From the NCBI GenBank assembly GCA_022818135.1, contig JAFMSR010000015.1, positions 31,355,929-31,419,928 on the forward strand: a stretch of 64,000 nt of DNA, written 5' to 3'. The stretch is from Saxidomus purpurata. Its lineage: Eukaryota > Mollusca > Bivalvia > Venerida > Veneridae. Shown piece after piece: positions 12,941-25,985 of this stretch (the stretch's first letter is position 1; each line of letters starts with the position of its first letter). Position numbers and translations under genes: made by a program. A model generated the notes under the pieces. It was not told the DNA's origin. It did no database searches and worked only from the letters and a program-made list of their open reading frames with translations.

Positions 12941-15624
12941 TTCTTTTTTTTCTTAAGCACCAAATTCAAATACTTATGCGGCATTATCATTAGTTTAACA
13001 CATTTAAATGCACATCAACCGAAAATTGCAAAACTATCAGCAAAACAGGTAAGATGCGCATAATGTCACTTTAAACAGCATATACAAATTATTTGATTTA
13101 AATCATGTTTTGGTATGAAAAGAATCATGTTACATTTCAAGAATACGCTAACAAAACATCAGCTTATTTTACAGTCAGTTGATGGTCGGAAAACGTAATT
13201 GCATTGCAACTGTCTTGCAACTGAAACTACATCGTCGCAAACTGCGATTTCCAATTCTCCCTGCTTGTTTCCATCTTTATTACGGATAGTACGTCTATGC
13301 AATAAGCATTAGTTTCTTTGAATTTCTATGGATCATGATAATTGTAAAATGAATCTAACTTTGTAAGAAGGTAAATAATCACATTACATGTCCGTGTTGG
13401 GAGTTCATATCGCCTGATGATCAAATGCCAGTTATTGCATTAACATGCTTCGAGGGATTTCATTGAAATAGGCTTTTATGTGTGTTTACCTTTACCGAAA
13501 TTTTAATCTGATCATTAAGATTCCTGACTTCAGAAGAGTTCAATTATGAGATTATCATCCCCTATACTTAATGGGCAATTTGGATAAATTGAAATAATAA
13601 CCTTTTAATTCATACCTTTGTGATAAAGAAATCCTAATTGCTAAATGTCCTTTGGTGGCTATTAAATTAAGAATGGAAAATCCTTTTCTCGCTCGTTTTG
13701 TAACAATTTTATAGGGAAACAAATATCTAAATGTTCCTGGTGATTAAAACGTAATGTTTGAACACATAAACATTAAAATAAATGTTAATAATTTTTTATT
13801 AAAATGCATGATTTGAAAGCTGCTTAATTGAGTCAATATATATATTCACAGCACCAGATGTGAAGTGTCTTGAGGGGGCCCGCCTCAGTAGAATTTAATT
13901 AACCCAATTACTCGCCTGAATTCCGTGTTGCAAGCTGACATTGCAGTGATGCCATTAGCCGAGCTTTACCTCAGAACCACATTTATCAAATGCCAAAGAG
14001 TATTAAGTACTTCAATGATATATTTTTAATTACTATTTTTATAGCTCAGAACTAATTTCAAACTCTGAAAAACGTCAACGACAATGGAGGTTAACACGGT
14101 CAAAATGAGAAGGTTGTGAACAGTTAAATGGACAATGTTTTCAAAATAATGGAAAATTTGCCTGATGAAACTTTTAAGAGGGGACGAAAACGTACCGGTG
14201 GCGATAGTTTTACTACCATATGTAGCCATCTTTATCTTGAAAATAATCTTACCGTCATGTACTCTGACAGTCTTGTAAACAGAAACAGATGGGGGTAGGT
14301 GTGTCCAAACAGAGTCTAGTCATCAGTGCAAAAGTTCGTTCTTTCCATCTGATCAAGGTACAGGGAATAGTTTCAACCTACCTGTTGGGAGTTTAAATGA
14401 ATCCAAGAGAGAAAACCATAAAGAAGCTTTAAGCGACATGCTAAGTTTTTATTTACAAGTTGAATGGCAAGTTGGTATGGAGAAATCGTATGGGTGAGGT
14501 CCTTTTGTGAATTGAAATAAGCGATTTAATATGGTTACGTTTGAAAGTTACGGATAAGCCCAGGATATTATGTCGAGGGTATGGCTATTAAAATACACCC
14601 GATACACTATAGATAAGGATTTTCCCGCAAACAACTTTTAGGCTATCTTGCGTATCTTTAAGAATATCAGAGCTCGTCCCCGTACCAGTAGACTAGTGCT
14701 AGTATATCCAGCCAAGATAAGCAAGGAAAGGATGCGTTTCCTTGACAGGTTTTCAGATTGGGACTATGTTTTGTCGTCAACTCATAATGTAAACACAAAA
14801 CAGCTGATCTTGCTTTTTTCGCTATATCAGCCGAGCATGGTGGTTCATTTGAAATGACAATTTAAAAAATACAAAGCTTAAAACAAAAGATCCCACAGAC
14901 GGGAATCACCTCATTCTACGACGCCGGGAATCCAAATAGCCATCACCCTGCCGATCAGTGACTCGTTCACAAGCGCTGTCGTCCTAAAGATCAGTGAAAA
15001 CCAGTATGACTTTCTGAGTCTAAGCTAGGGACATAACAATCATGAGGTCTCAATTTTAAAACATAGGACAAAAGGGAAAATGCGGTTAAAGCGGAATCAA
15101 AGTTTGATTGTACAAATGTTAATGGTTTGCAAAGGCAGATGGAATATCAAGAATTTGTTGATTTTATACGTTTACATTGTAGAGACTAGAAAATTCCGAT
15201 ATAAATTGTAAATACATTTATTAATAACTTTACTTTCATCTCCATGAATAGAGACCAAAGTTTTCAGCTTATGCCAGGTAGAATACGCATTTATATTAGA
15301 GAATCACTGAATAAAAATATAAAGGTAATTCTAAATGATAATGAGAACATACTGTAGATGAGCTTTGAGAAAAGGCTATAAAAATTAATGTTGCAAAAAC
15401 ATGATCCTAGTTATTATTTACTTGCCCCGAAAAAAAATAGTGTTTCATATATTGATATCGGCATTATTTCTTACGAAAACGAGATTATCAATACATGCAG
15501 TCAACAAAGTACGGGTTTCTAGCTGGCGGTGCTACTGAGAAAACCTCGTAACTGTCAGATGTTAACCGTCTGATTCATTTGAGCTAATGTGAATTCATTT
15601 TAGCTCGATCACTAAGAAATGATT
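12941..15624. other. No recognised gene; GC-richer patch at 14880-15010
   Basis: Mostly AT-rich. The patch at 14880-15010 (CTACGACGCCGGGAATCC, CATCACCCTGCCGATCAG) stands out in composition but has stops in every frame and no recognised family. Confidence 0.45.
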
Positions 15625-15715
15625 GTATCACGAACACTCACCTAAGGTGTCACAAGAGGCAGCGAGTTGTTCCACGAAGCTACCCATTTATAGCTGAGAG
15701 GAATGAGACACATGC
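15625..15715 (-). mobile_element. SINE remnant, minus strand
   Basis: CGAACACTCACCTAAG, AGAGGCAGC and GCTACCCATTTATAGCTGAG correspond in order to the middle of the 59446-59652 SINE (CGAACACTCATTCTAC, AGAGGCAGC, GCTACCCATTTACAGCTTAG). No head or tail survives. Confidence 0.55.
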
Positions 15716-15788
15716 ATGCATAACATCAGTGACAGATTAATAAGACGTTAAAAAAACAAAAACTGAAATCATTGTTTTCGGCGCAAGA

Positions 15789-15863
15789 AGTACACGAACC
15801 TGTAACTTTACCTTTTGGATTGACGAAAGTACACGAACCTGTAACTTTACCTTTTGGATTGAC
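15789..15863. repeat. 39-bp period tandem duplication, 2 copies
   Basis: AGTACACGAACCTGTAACTT through GATTGAC occurs at 15789-15824 and again, identical, at 15828-15863. No mismatch in 36 bases, so the duplication is recent. Confidence 0.95.
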
Positions 15864-17179
15864 CAGAATGTAATAACTGATAATTATCATTAAAATGTAT
15901 TTACGCGTTACATTTATGAGTAACATTTTTTCACAGGTATAAAACATGTGTTTCAACAAGCTAAAAAAGTTGACTGTTGGTTTAAATATATTTTAACGTA
16001 CCGATCTGGACTATTTGATTATGAAAATTTTAATCTTTGATATAAAGTTAGGAATTAATTTATCCGAAAAACAATTATAATGCTGTTAAGTACATTGCTT
16101 TATATGTTGTATTGTGACGCAAGATCTCACAATTATCAATAATAATTCATTGTTAAATTTAAAATGGTACGGTCTGTGTATAGAAATCACTGTTGCTGTA
16201 AAACATTTGTTAAAGGTAAATAATCTTAATTTCAAATTGATTTAAAAAAATTAAAAACATTCTTAGCTCTGTTGGAAGATCAGATCTTTAGCTTAACCAA
16301 CTAGTATCCGTGAACAAACGTTAAATTCATGAAAGAATAAACAAAATTCTGTTAATTGAACAATTCAAACAAAACAAGCATACTAAAATGCAACAATCTA
16401 ATAAAGGCTTAAAATGTAACAGTAGAACCGTTTAATAATTATTTAGATATTGTTATTTTAAGATTTCGGCTTCCCGTAGAATCCGAACGATACGATGGTA
16501 CGCCCTTCCAGGATCGAACATGTCCGCTCCGTGATAAGTGTACTGTCGGTTTCGAAAAACACTAACGTCTAAGTTACCAGCTCTTCAGAACCAAAAGAAA
16601 CATATACTGGGAGGACTTTTACTTACGAATAATGATTATACCTTCCGGGAAAGTTTGCAGTCTCGAAATCAATCTAAAAACCTTTTTTAAATTTCTGTGG
16701 AAGATCTTCGCAAAATTGTAATAAAAATATATTAGTACGAATATACATGTAATGTAATTCAACTTTTTTTGCGTGAATCATTTAGTAAAGAACTTAATTA
16801 CAGCTTCGCTGATAACTATAGCAACTCCCATATTTGGTTTTAGTATTAATATCACTTTGTTACTTACATACTCATACATCCATAAATACATTTTTGTATT
16901 TACATAAAACTATACGGCTGTAAAGACTACTAATTACCCAGTTTATTATGCGATATTCATCGTGTTCTACTACTATTATTATGGCATAATGTTCTTACAT
17001 GTTATGTAATAGCCTCAACCTTTGTGCAACTGAAAGATTTCCCCTGATCTTATTTAATATCTATCTGATGATCATTATTGGAAGCACTTATCATACTTAT
17101 GCTTAAATATGAGAAAATCCTCATATGCCATCATAGGCAGCTTGAGTAAAAACGATACTGCTGTCCGTCTGTATTTTTG
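15864..17179. other. No recognised feature
   Basis: AT-rich, short frames only. A B-box-like TGTTCGATCCTGG on the minus strand near 16520 has no A box or tRNA fold around it. Confidence 0.45.
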
Positions 17180-17870
17180 AATCAATGTATCAAGTATGCG
17201 TCTGTTATAATTACTCCTCCAATTTGTCTTCTTTATAAAACGCCTTCAATAATTTAACATTTGCTGAAATTGAAGTTACTATGAACGGATTGCCTTTAAG
17301 GCAGATTTTTAATTAATTCATTTTGCATGAAAAGATCAGTGGCAAAATAACGAAATATCATGCTGCAATAATCTTGAAGGGGCGATTGCGTGCACTATTG
17401 CCCCTTGAGACCAGTGAGATAGTAATTCGCGATTTCCAGATATAAACAAGATGCAAATGTCAAAAGAAATTTCCTTGCTAAAAAGATATGTTTATTAATG
17501 TATTGTACAGCGCATGATATAATTATTTGAGTACAATTTGATTCAAAGTTTTTGTGGTAGTGTAGTTGCTAATGCCTCAAGATAAAACTTATCTGTGAAA
17601 GAATTTGTTATCTTTGATTTAACTATAACACCCAAAGTACTCTGGGGAAAAGAGGAAATTAAATCCCGAACTTCAAAGTCAAGATATGTTAAGAGACATA
17701 AATAATTGAAAGACGGTATGTAAAGGAACTAGCAAGTAACTATATGTGATTATAATCGGCTAATTTTACTTTGCAATTAACACATTATTCTCTGAACTAA
17801 TTTTAGAACATGATTTGTAAATGAAGATACATGTGTTGCAGGCATTGAGAAAGTGGGTTGAGTCTCCTGA
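17180..17870 (+). repeat. Duplication family beta, copy 1
   Basis: Shares a collinear set of anchors with 24430-25340 and 43950-44920: GTCTGTTATAATTA, AGTGGCAAAAT, GATTGCGTGC followed by TGCCCCTTGAGA, ATAAACAAGA, TTAAATCCCGAA, and the ATGAAGATACATGTGTTGCAG end. Noncoding. Confidence 0.7.
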
Positions 17871-18227
17871 TAAAACGACTTGAGAACAATATGTAACTTT
17901 TATATTTTTCAAATCATCTATACGCACGAAAAAGTATGTATTCCGTACGTGTTACATAAGTCAAAACTACGACAAAAACAACTTCAGAATACTTTGCAAT
18001 AGCCGTTAATCAGCATGAAAGCATGCCATTTAAATTTGTTTGATTTTCAAAGATATGTGTGTTGTCATATTTCTTCAATGTGAAAAACTCAGTTTCAAAA
18101 GGGAAAAAAAGGAATGGTCCGTACGTGACATTTTCTGTCCGCTCCATATAATCCTTAACCCCTTGAATGATTTTCTTAAAACTCAGGTCAGATGTTCACC
18201 TCAGCAAGTTAATGTGCAGAACAAATG

Positions 18228-18440
18228 AGCTGGCTTTGCCGACCCAAGATCAAGGTCACAACTTAAGGTCAAAGATTTGAATTTTTCCGCTCATAAAATC
18301 TACACATCTCTTTTTTACAAAGGCCTTTTTTGACCACTTGAACAGATCAGTAACTTAAGTGGCCACGATGTACACCTCTGGTTGCAAACTTCACTCAGCT
18401 TCATTAATTCTTTCAATGTTTCTATTTGCAGGGGTGGATA
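18228..18440 (+). repeat. Interspersed repeat remnant
   Basis: GATCAAGGTCACAACTTAAGG, TTTTTCCGCTCATAAAATC and GATCAGTAACTTAAGTGGCC resemble AGGTCA-rich dispersed repeats of bivalves. Family not identified. Confidence 0.45.
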
Positions 18441-19324
18441 AAGCTATCGTACTATTTTCTCTTCATGCCCATTGAGTTCTTCCCTGCAAATTTTCATTTT
18501 AGATTTATTGCTCATTTTTTCATTTCATTCCATGCGGTTGATTGTACGAATGACACTGTCTGATTGTTTAGTTCAAACCTTGATGGCAGAACAATTCTTT
18601 TTCATGAATTTAAGGACGGTGGAGCACTTTGAACGGTCAGCGTACAAATAATAATACGGTATCTTATAGTGTTATTGTTAATAATAATCCACTGTAAACT
18701 TCCCCGTTTACTTTTCGTTTTTACTGTGATTAAAAGATATCTAGGTTATACATTTTTGGTCATATTTTGACCTTTTCTAAATGTAACGTTAGCAATATTG
18801 TACACAACATGTATATATGGCAGATGATTCATCTTCAGCTTTCTCCCCCATTTTCATGTACTGACAAACTCTTTAATATTCATCTTTATCGCATCATAAT
18901 TGACAAGAAATTTATCTTTCAAACTGACTTTATAAGAAAAATAAGCGTACTGTACATAAGAAAAATAAAGTATGAAGTTGTGATGTATATATACTTGGGA
19001 GCACGAAAAAAGCACATACATTTTTTTTTCGGGGGGGCTGGGCTAAGTTTTATTTCTCTGGAAAGCTATATAGGTTTTCAAACATAGAACTGACACCAAC
19101 TGTGCATGACACTACAGAAAATCATATTATTTTACACATTTTATGTATCGGTAAAAATCATTTGTTTTTTTTAATACAAAATTTCGAACTGTTTACAATA
19201 TAGAGTACTTAAACTTAATTAATTTACAATGTGCATGTTTTCAAAACAGCTTTTTTCTTTTGCTATTGTTTCAACACATGTTATTTCCTTTCTTACAACG
19301 ATGTACCACTGTTTAACATGTGTC

Positions 19325-19480
19325 TGTAGTCGTAACTGTTATCAGGAGAAGATAGCAAATCAAGTTGTTTGCAAGAGATGATAATTTCATGGAACAAAAT
19401 GAGATATTGTTACATCATTATTGTCGATGTTCAATGGGTAAACATAAACAACCTCTTAAGTTTTCAACATGAACGTGCAA
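19325..19480 (+). repeat. Dispersed duplicate, paired with 56400-56560
   Basis: AGATAGCAAATCAAGTTGTTTG and ACAACCTCTTAAGTT match GATGGCAAATTAAGTTGTTT and ACAACCTCTTAAATT of the partner, in the same order and orientation. Confidence 0.6.
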
Positions 19481-20769
19481 ACAAATTACTTTTAAATCTT
19501 CGGCACGATTCTTTCCTGTTTCCAGTACAAGAGACATTGCTATTAGATTAATGGTTTTTTTTGTTAATTACTACTGCATTTATCAAATGTATTTATGAAT
19601 AGTAAGTATCATAAAACCATTTGTCTTTTATAAGATGAGTACGATACTAAGTTCAACCCTTCTAGGCTAAAAATAGATTTCTGCAAATTCCTACCTAGAC
19701 ATTTGGTCAAGAATGGTTGAAACTCGATGCCAATCTAAGCTTTTATATGGTCCATATTTTGTCGTGTGTAATAACATTTTTTGTCATACTAAACTAAATT
19801 TGATTATCTCTCGGTGATTTTTATGTGACATATCTATTACTCAATTTTATCTAATATCCAAAATTAGCAGAATCAAAATGCCCATAACCTGTAACATCCT
19901 CGTTGGAATCAGTCAATAGTTTTATTACACACAAGAAGTATTTTGAACATGTAGGCGGTATGATAAGGGAGTGACAAATCATCTGAATAAGATAAGATAT
20001 AGGGATCGCTGAACAAAAATAACAATAAGTATTCGTTTGAAAGAAAACATACTGATGATGGTATTCATTTAAACAATTTCTTGCAGGTTTTTTGGATGAT
20101 ATTTGCTTCTTACTACAATAAAAAGCATACTGAGAGGTAGGGTTCAGAAAACTGTAAGGTTGCATTTGATTGAACAGAAGAAATAATTACTATATAATAA
20201 ATTAAACCAGCAAAACTTGAAATATTAAATATATTGACAGTTAAACATATATGATGCTATTATCTGTAAAATTATAAAATTTTATGTTTATTATTGTTCA
20301 TACTCTTTTAAATAATAAGTTTTTATGTAGTTTCAAACCCAATGTTATTGTTATGGAAAATAATGCTTTTTGAACCTAAAAGCTATTAAACAAGAATGTC
20401 CGTTTCACCGTATGTCCCCTGGGCTTCTTGTTAAAGGTAGTTTGTTGATTCTTTGTTTCTACGCTTTAGTCAGCTCTTTACAACCACTCTTTACACGAAT
20501 GTGGCTAACTACATTTCATTTTAATTTCTATGTAAATATAGCTATAAGATAGTTGTTGGATGTTTTCTATTGCCTTTCCTAAAACAAACTTACTTTGAAA
20601 CCGATTTCTGTTTGTAAAATCAATCCAGCTTTAAAGCTGTTTGCTCTCAGTAACTGTACCGTTGAAAAAAAAATTTTTTTTAATTGACATAATTTGCATT
20701 AATATAAGACTAAAGGCTAGAATCAAAATATAAGCAAAACTCTATGGAAAAATTTGAAGAAATCGATTG

Positions 20770-21000
20770 AAAATGTCGGTTACACGGCACCGCTACACTA
20801 TATGTTTATATCGAAATTTAAAAGCGTTTGCAGCGCTTTTGAATTTGGTAGCGTATTTTTTAAGTGTTGAGATACACGTGCCAGGAATTTATACTGGAGC
20901 CTTTTTATATGACAATATGTTCTAAAAAACGTTATTTACATAAAGTTTGAAGAATGTTATTTTTTACCAAAATCTGAGAGCGAGCAGCTTAAATTAACGT
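20770..21000 (+). repeat. Dispersed duplicate, also at 24130-24310 and 35040-35170
   Basis: ACGGCACCGCTACAC and TTTCAAAAGCGTTT-like blocks match 24150-24200; GGAATTTATACTGGAGCCTTT matches both other copies, and TCTGAGAGCGAGCAGC is shared with 35143-35163. Confidence 0.65.
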
Positions 21001-23819
21001 AGTTAGCCATTTCAAGCTTGCCAACGATTGGTTCGAAAATCACCAACCCCTTCTTCTGTATGCCTTTATCTCGGATTTAATGGAAGAATATACGTCATTA
21101 AAACATAAAGCAATTTTTCGCCGGAAACTTGTTCTTAGAATGAAAAGAAAACAAATTAAATTGTTCTGCAATACATCAGAAAAAATAATTACTTCGCTAG
21201 ATTTCAGTCAAATAAATATTTCAATATCAGTCTTCCTTAATTCAACATGTAGAAGAAGATACTATTAACAAGATTCTAATGAAAAAGAAAATTTGGCCTC
21301 ATTGTAGACTATCATATCATTAATGGATTAACGTTTTTAATCATTTTCAGGCCTTTGTGTTGTACATGTATACGCTAGGCTAAATGCAACTCGAGGTAAA
21401 TGCTAGTAAGCTTGTGTATATAGATATGTTTTATGTTTTAGTCCACGCCAACCATGGGATTACTCCCCTGGTGACTTTGCAAAAACTGCTTGTATCAAAA
21501 TATTTGGAAGTAACAGTCTTCCGAATGGACTAACGCTTACAACATGTAGCTATATTTTCATAAAAAATCACGACAGACAAAATCATTTGATACCTTGAGT
21601 ACATAATGTATTATTTAAAGAACATTTGATTTTAAGAACTCTATAACACATTTTGTAAAAACGAAAGTCACATAAAACAGAAAAAAGTAAACCTTTGTAA
21701 ACTAGAAATTAAAAACTGATTTCCTTTAACTGTTAACGCTATTGTAATGTATCGTATAGACTTTTTCAAACTTTTTTGCATATTCTTCGGATATTTAACT
21801 CCATGGATGTTTCAGTGTTTGTTTGCTAACGAATGCATGCATTTATGGTTAAAAACTATATATAAGTATTAATAAAAAAACTATCGATTATATTCTGAAT
21901 AAAAATTATCTTGATACATTCAGCCTCTAATCACGTGACCATTAAAGCATTAAAATCTCGAATGTCGAACTTTTATTGAAATGAATCTGCACTGAAACTA
22001 AAATTCAATCTCATATGGTCAATATAAATTGTCATGTCTTTTTTCATCCTCTTGAAGAAATTCAATCAAGTTCAATCAAATTGAAACTGATCTTTTATTC
22101 AAAACGGCCTTCAGAAAGACATCTTAAAATGCTAAATATGCAAGATCAGGGACTCAAATTCAGCTGTTTTATGTTTTCTTCAATTTTTTATAAGCGTTTA
22201 ATGTCTGGAGCAAACATATGTAGACGAATTAAATCAGTCTGCATATGCTATTCCTAATACTTGCTAAACTGCAGACATAGATGACTTCATTTCTTCAGTT
22301 CATAAATACGTTTTTCAGACAAGGACATGACATTTAAATATTGTTCTTTTAATAAGTCAGTGTATGTAAAAGTAGTCTTAAGTGAATCAGAAACTACTTT
22401 AGTTATTTTACTGTTTCAATCAGATTGAATGGAAATGTCAGATTCTTAAACTCTTGTGAAATACTTAAGTCTGTGAAAATGCCTGACTTATGCTTCCGAC
22501 TCCTTGGTACCTAGGGGCTTAATGTCATTATAATTTCAGGAATATTTAGAAACCAGTCAGAAATACTGTAATCTATAATATGTTACTTCTTTCTCCGATA
22601 GACTGATAGAATTACAAATAGGACTGATTTTCAATTTATTGCTTTATATTCAACACAAATTGTCTTTCTGTTACACCATATTCTGTAGGAACAAAGCTCT
22701 CTAAATAAGACATCTTGGCTGTATACATAACTCTGACAATAACCTGTCTTAGAACAAAGTTCTTTCATGAATATTTTCTTAAACTTTTGATGGTTACTTT
22801 GTACAGTAATATGAACAGAAAACAAATACAATTCTTTTAAAACATCTGGGAATACATGAAATATTAATTAAATCGCAAAAGTTCGTGATGGTGTTTTGTA
22901 CATGTACTTCTACAGCTGAAAACTGAACCTGGAATTACTCAACACTAAGCCATGTGTTGCAATTGTAATTAAAAACACAAAATTGAATTCATTAACTTGA
23001 AAATACATCCTCTTTTAATTTGTAAACCAGGATGTAAAGAGTCACGCGAGCACTAGATTCAATATATTTATACGATACATGTTGTTTGAGGCCACGATTC
23101 GTATCTGCAATTATCATGTACTAGACAGGACCGCGTGTGATTACCATTAGGAACCTAAGTTTTTTTTATATATTAGTGGTTTAAAATTATACTTTAAAGC
23201 CAACTTTGCATATATATTAGAAAACAACTACATCTTACATATTTCTTTTCATTAAATACTTGCTAACAGATATTCCTTTCCAATTTTAATGTCCTCTCTA
23301 CGATAACATTTTAGAGAGGTTTTAACACTTTTTAAAACCAAATCTATAAAGATATGTTTTATCAGAATGTAGTCAAATCGTATTTTTCAATCCAATATAG
23401 TTTATGTTACAACCATAGAATTTTTCTTTCAATATGAGTGCAATTTTAAGACACATGATACATCTTTTCGTTTTATTTTTCATTCTATAAACTAAATCAT
23501 ATTTTTAGAAAGTGTGTTTAATGGCACTTGTTCGTGTTTTTATTGATTTCTGGATACAATAAAGAACAGATTTTATTTTTAATTCAAATTATAGGGAGGT
23601 AAGTAGTTACAATGAGTATAAACAGCACATAGTAACTTTGTGGAGATCATGAAAACAGAGAATACATAAAAACAACAGATTTGTGCTTTGTTACATAGTT
23701 ATATAGATCTTATCTGGTACTTTATCGTTTCCAATGAGGTTGAATGATGCATTCAGAGCATTTAAATGTTTGATGTATATCGCGTATAAATCAATGGAAT
23801 CTAAATAAAATTATAAAAA
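21001..23819. other. No recognised feature
   Basis: AT-rich spacer without coding potential on either strand. About 22095-22170 faintly resembles 59900-59970 (GGCCTTCAGAAAGACATCTT against GGCTTTCAGACAGACCTTTT), perhaps another old duplicate. Confidence 0.4.
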
Positions 23820-24310
23820 AAATTCAACTCTCATTTACTGAAAGTCATATCAGTTTATCAGCAGTATGAAAAACTGTAACTTGGAAAAATACTGAAAGCG
23901 TCGGGATTAAAGATATAATGGGTGATTATTAGGTGGTTTTGCAGAATAAATTGTTAAATGGGAAATGATCGTATGATATTCGTTATGATTGTCAGTTCAA
24001 AAGAATGTTTAAAGCTGCTCGCTACAGTATCCAGTAAAAAAATTCTCCAAAATGATATAATAAAAGCAATGTCAAGAATCTACAACACAAGTAGAAAGCT
24101 GCATAGCAATTTTGGAAAATATGTTGAAAATAATGATGGTTTGACGGCACCACTACACCTGTCTGCTTATATTGGAATTTCAAAAGCGTTTACTAAGCTT
24201 TATACCTTGAAAGCGTATAATTAGAAAAATACAGGAAAGAATTTCAGGAACTATATTGGAGCCTTTTTGGTAATTTGCTCTAAAAAGATGTTAATTTATA
24301 ATCTTGTTTT
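23820..24310 (+). repeat. Dispersed duplicate with two partners
   Basis: The left part (CAACTCTCATTTACT, then GGGTGATTATTAGGTGGT and TTGCAGA) matches 63360-63510. The right part (ACGGCACCACTACAC, TATTGGAGCCTTTTT, TGCTCTAAAAA) matches 20770-21000. The 88-codon open frame here is not conserved in the other copies, so I do not call it a gene. Confidence 0.6.
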
Positions 24311-24429
24311 TTTAGTATTAGTATTTATTTGTTTGTAAATATTACATTTCGTAAAGTATATAAGTACCATTCGGTGTTTTATGATTAATTTTTTAATTAA
24401 CGTAAAGATCATGGATAAATTTAAGCATA

Positions 24430-25340
24430 CAGCATAAATTGTACGTCTGTTATAATTATGATTATGACTAATCACTGGTGTTGTTTACATCAATTTGATA
24501 TTCATTGAGGAGAAAAAAGAAACCATAAAAGAAATGCGTGAGAGGGAAACAACTAATTAATTAATTTTAAAAGACAACTCGCAGTGTGGCAAAATTTAGA
24601 TATTTAGGAGGTGATTGCGTGCCGTAGTGCCCCTTGAGGCGCATGAGACGGAAATTTGTTATTTCCAGGAATAAACAAGACGTACGTTCGAGAGAGTTAT
24701 GTTTGTATGAATGATTTATGTAGCAATGCCCTATGCAGTGTTCGCTACATCTGAGTACAATATGTTTCTTGGAAGAATCGCCTCAAACTTCCAAAGAATA
24801 ATTTGACAGATTAGGGTGTGTATGTATTCTTTCTCATCGTATTTGGAGATTACATGAAGTTCTTTGACGCGAACCGGAAATTAAATCCCGAATTTCAATG
24901 GCGATATATCTTGATACACATGGATAATTGAAAGACGATATTTAAAGCGAATAGTACTCGGCTAATACGTTTGTGTCTATTTGCACATTTCTCCCAATAC
25001 ACATAATCTTGGAAATTTGATTTGGAATAGTATGTGTCGATGAAGAATATCTATTGCAGAGGTGGTTTATGCTTTTAGAGACAGTAACCGAGTCCAAACT
25101 TTTCATACAGCTATCTGTACTTCTATCACTTTCGTATCGATGATAAAATGTATTTCAGTCTCATTGATTTACTTGTTTCTAATAATTGTATGCATTTGAT
25201 CTGCACTACATAATACAGATACCATGCTGGTAAATATTTAATTAACGATCAGATCAAAGCATATGTGACATTAAGCAACTGTATAAATGTATTGTTTGTA
25301 AACAATGCATCAGTCTAATTTAATAAAAATGTCTTTAGTG
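24430..25340 (+). repeat. Duplication family beta, copy 2
   Basis: Has GTCTGTTATAATTATG, GGTGATTGCGTGC with GCCCCTTGAGGCGCATGAGA, TTAAATCCCGAATTTCAA, GGATAATTGAAAGACGATA, ATGAAGAATATCTATTGCAG, and an ATTGTTTGTAAACAATG end shared with copy 3. Noncoding. Confidence 0.7.
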
Positions 25341-25559
25341 CATTCATTTTGACGAAATTAGAGCCTAAAGGGCAATGAGTTGAGTTAATGTATTATGGTT
25401 TCGGTTGAACATACATGTAAGTGTGGGCTAGCAAAGAGGTTTACCCTTAATTTGCCTACAGAACGTTGAAAGGCGATTGTAAAGGTAAACATATAGCCTT
25501 ATTGTTTGACGGTTTTCGTTTTGCTTTAAAGTTTAATATTTTTACTCTACGTTTCTTTT

Positions 25560-25985
25560 TGTGTCGCCCTTTCAGAGAAAATGCGATGCATACATGTAGG
25601 ATCGCTTTATCCGTCTGTCCGTCACTAAAACTAAATGTTGGCTACAACTTTGCCATTTCTGAAGATTTCTTCATCAAACTTATAAATTTTATTGCTTATG
25701 CCAAAAGGCTCGTGATGCTGCCAAATTGTGTAGGTTAGGGTCGTTTTTGATTGTTACTTAATTAACATAATTCACAAATGTTTGGGTTACTTTGTGAAAT
25801 GCTTTACCCAAGACAAGTAAAACATGGAAAAAGCCAAATGTATTTTTTATTAATGTTACATGTAACAGTTGCTTTTAAAAGATATTTTGTGAATAGTTAA
25901 TCATGTTGTCTTGTAAACTTTTTGGTTATTCTGACAAAGTGTAAGAGGGCGACACAAGTGTTTTACTGAACACCTATCTAGTTAT
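25560..25985 (+). mobile_element. TIR-type interspersed repeat, short copy
   Basis: Begins TGTGTCGCCCTTT (25560-25572) and ends AGAGGGCGACACA (25944-25956), so its ends are inverted repeats; a further GTGTTTTACTGAACACC follows, as in the 7735-8555 copy. It has only about one monomer. A 90-codon open frame over its left part is repeat sequence, not a gene. Confidence 0.72.

Noticed and set aside
16500..16540. B-box-like TGTTCGATCCTGG on the minus strand
   Set aside because: No A box at the right distance and no cloverleaf can be drawn.
23958..24224. 88-codon open frame
   Set aside because: The homologous stretch at 20770-21000 is not open, so the frame is not conserved.
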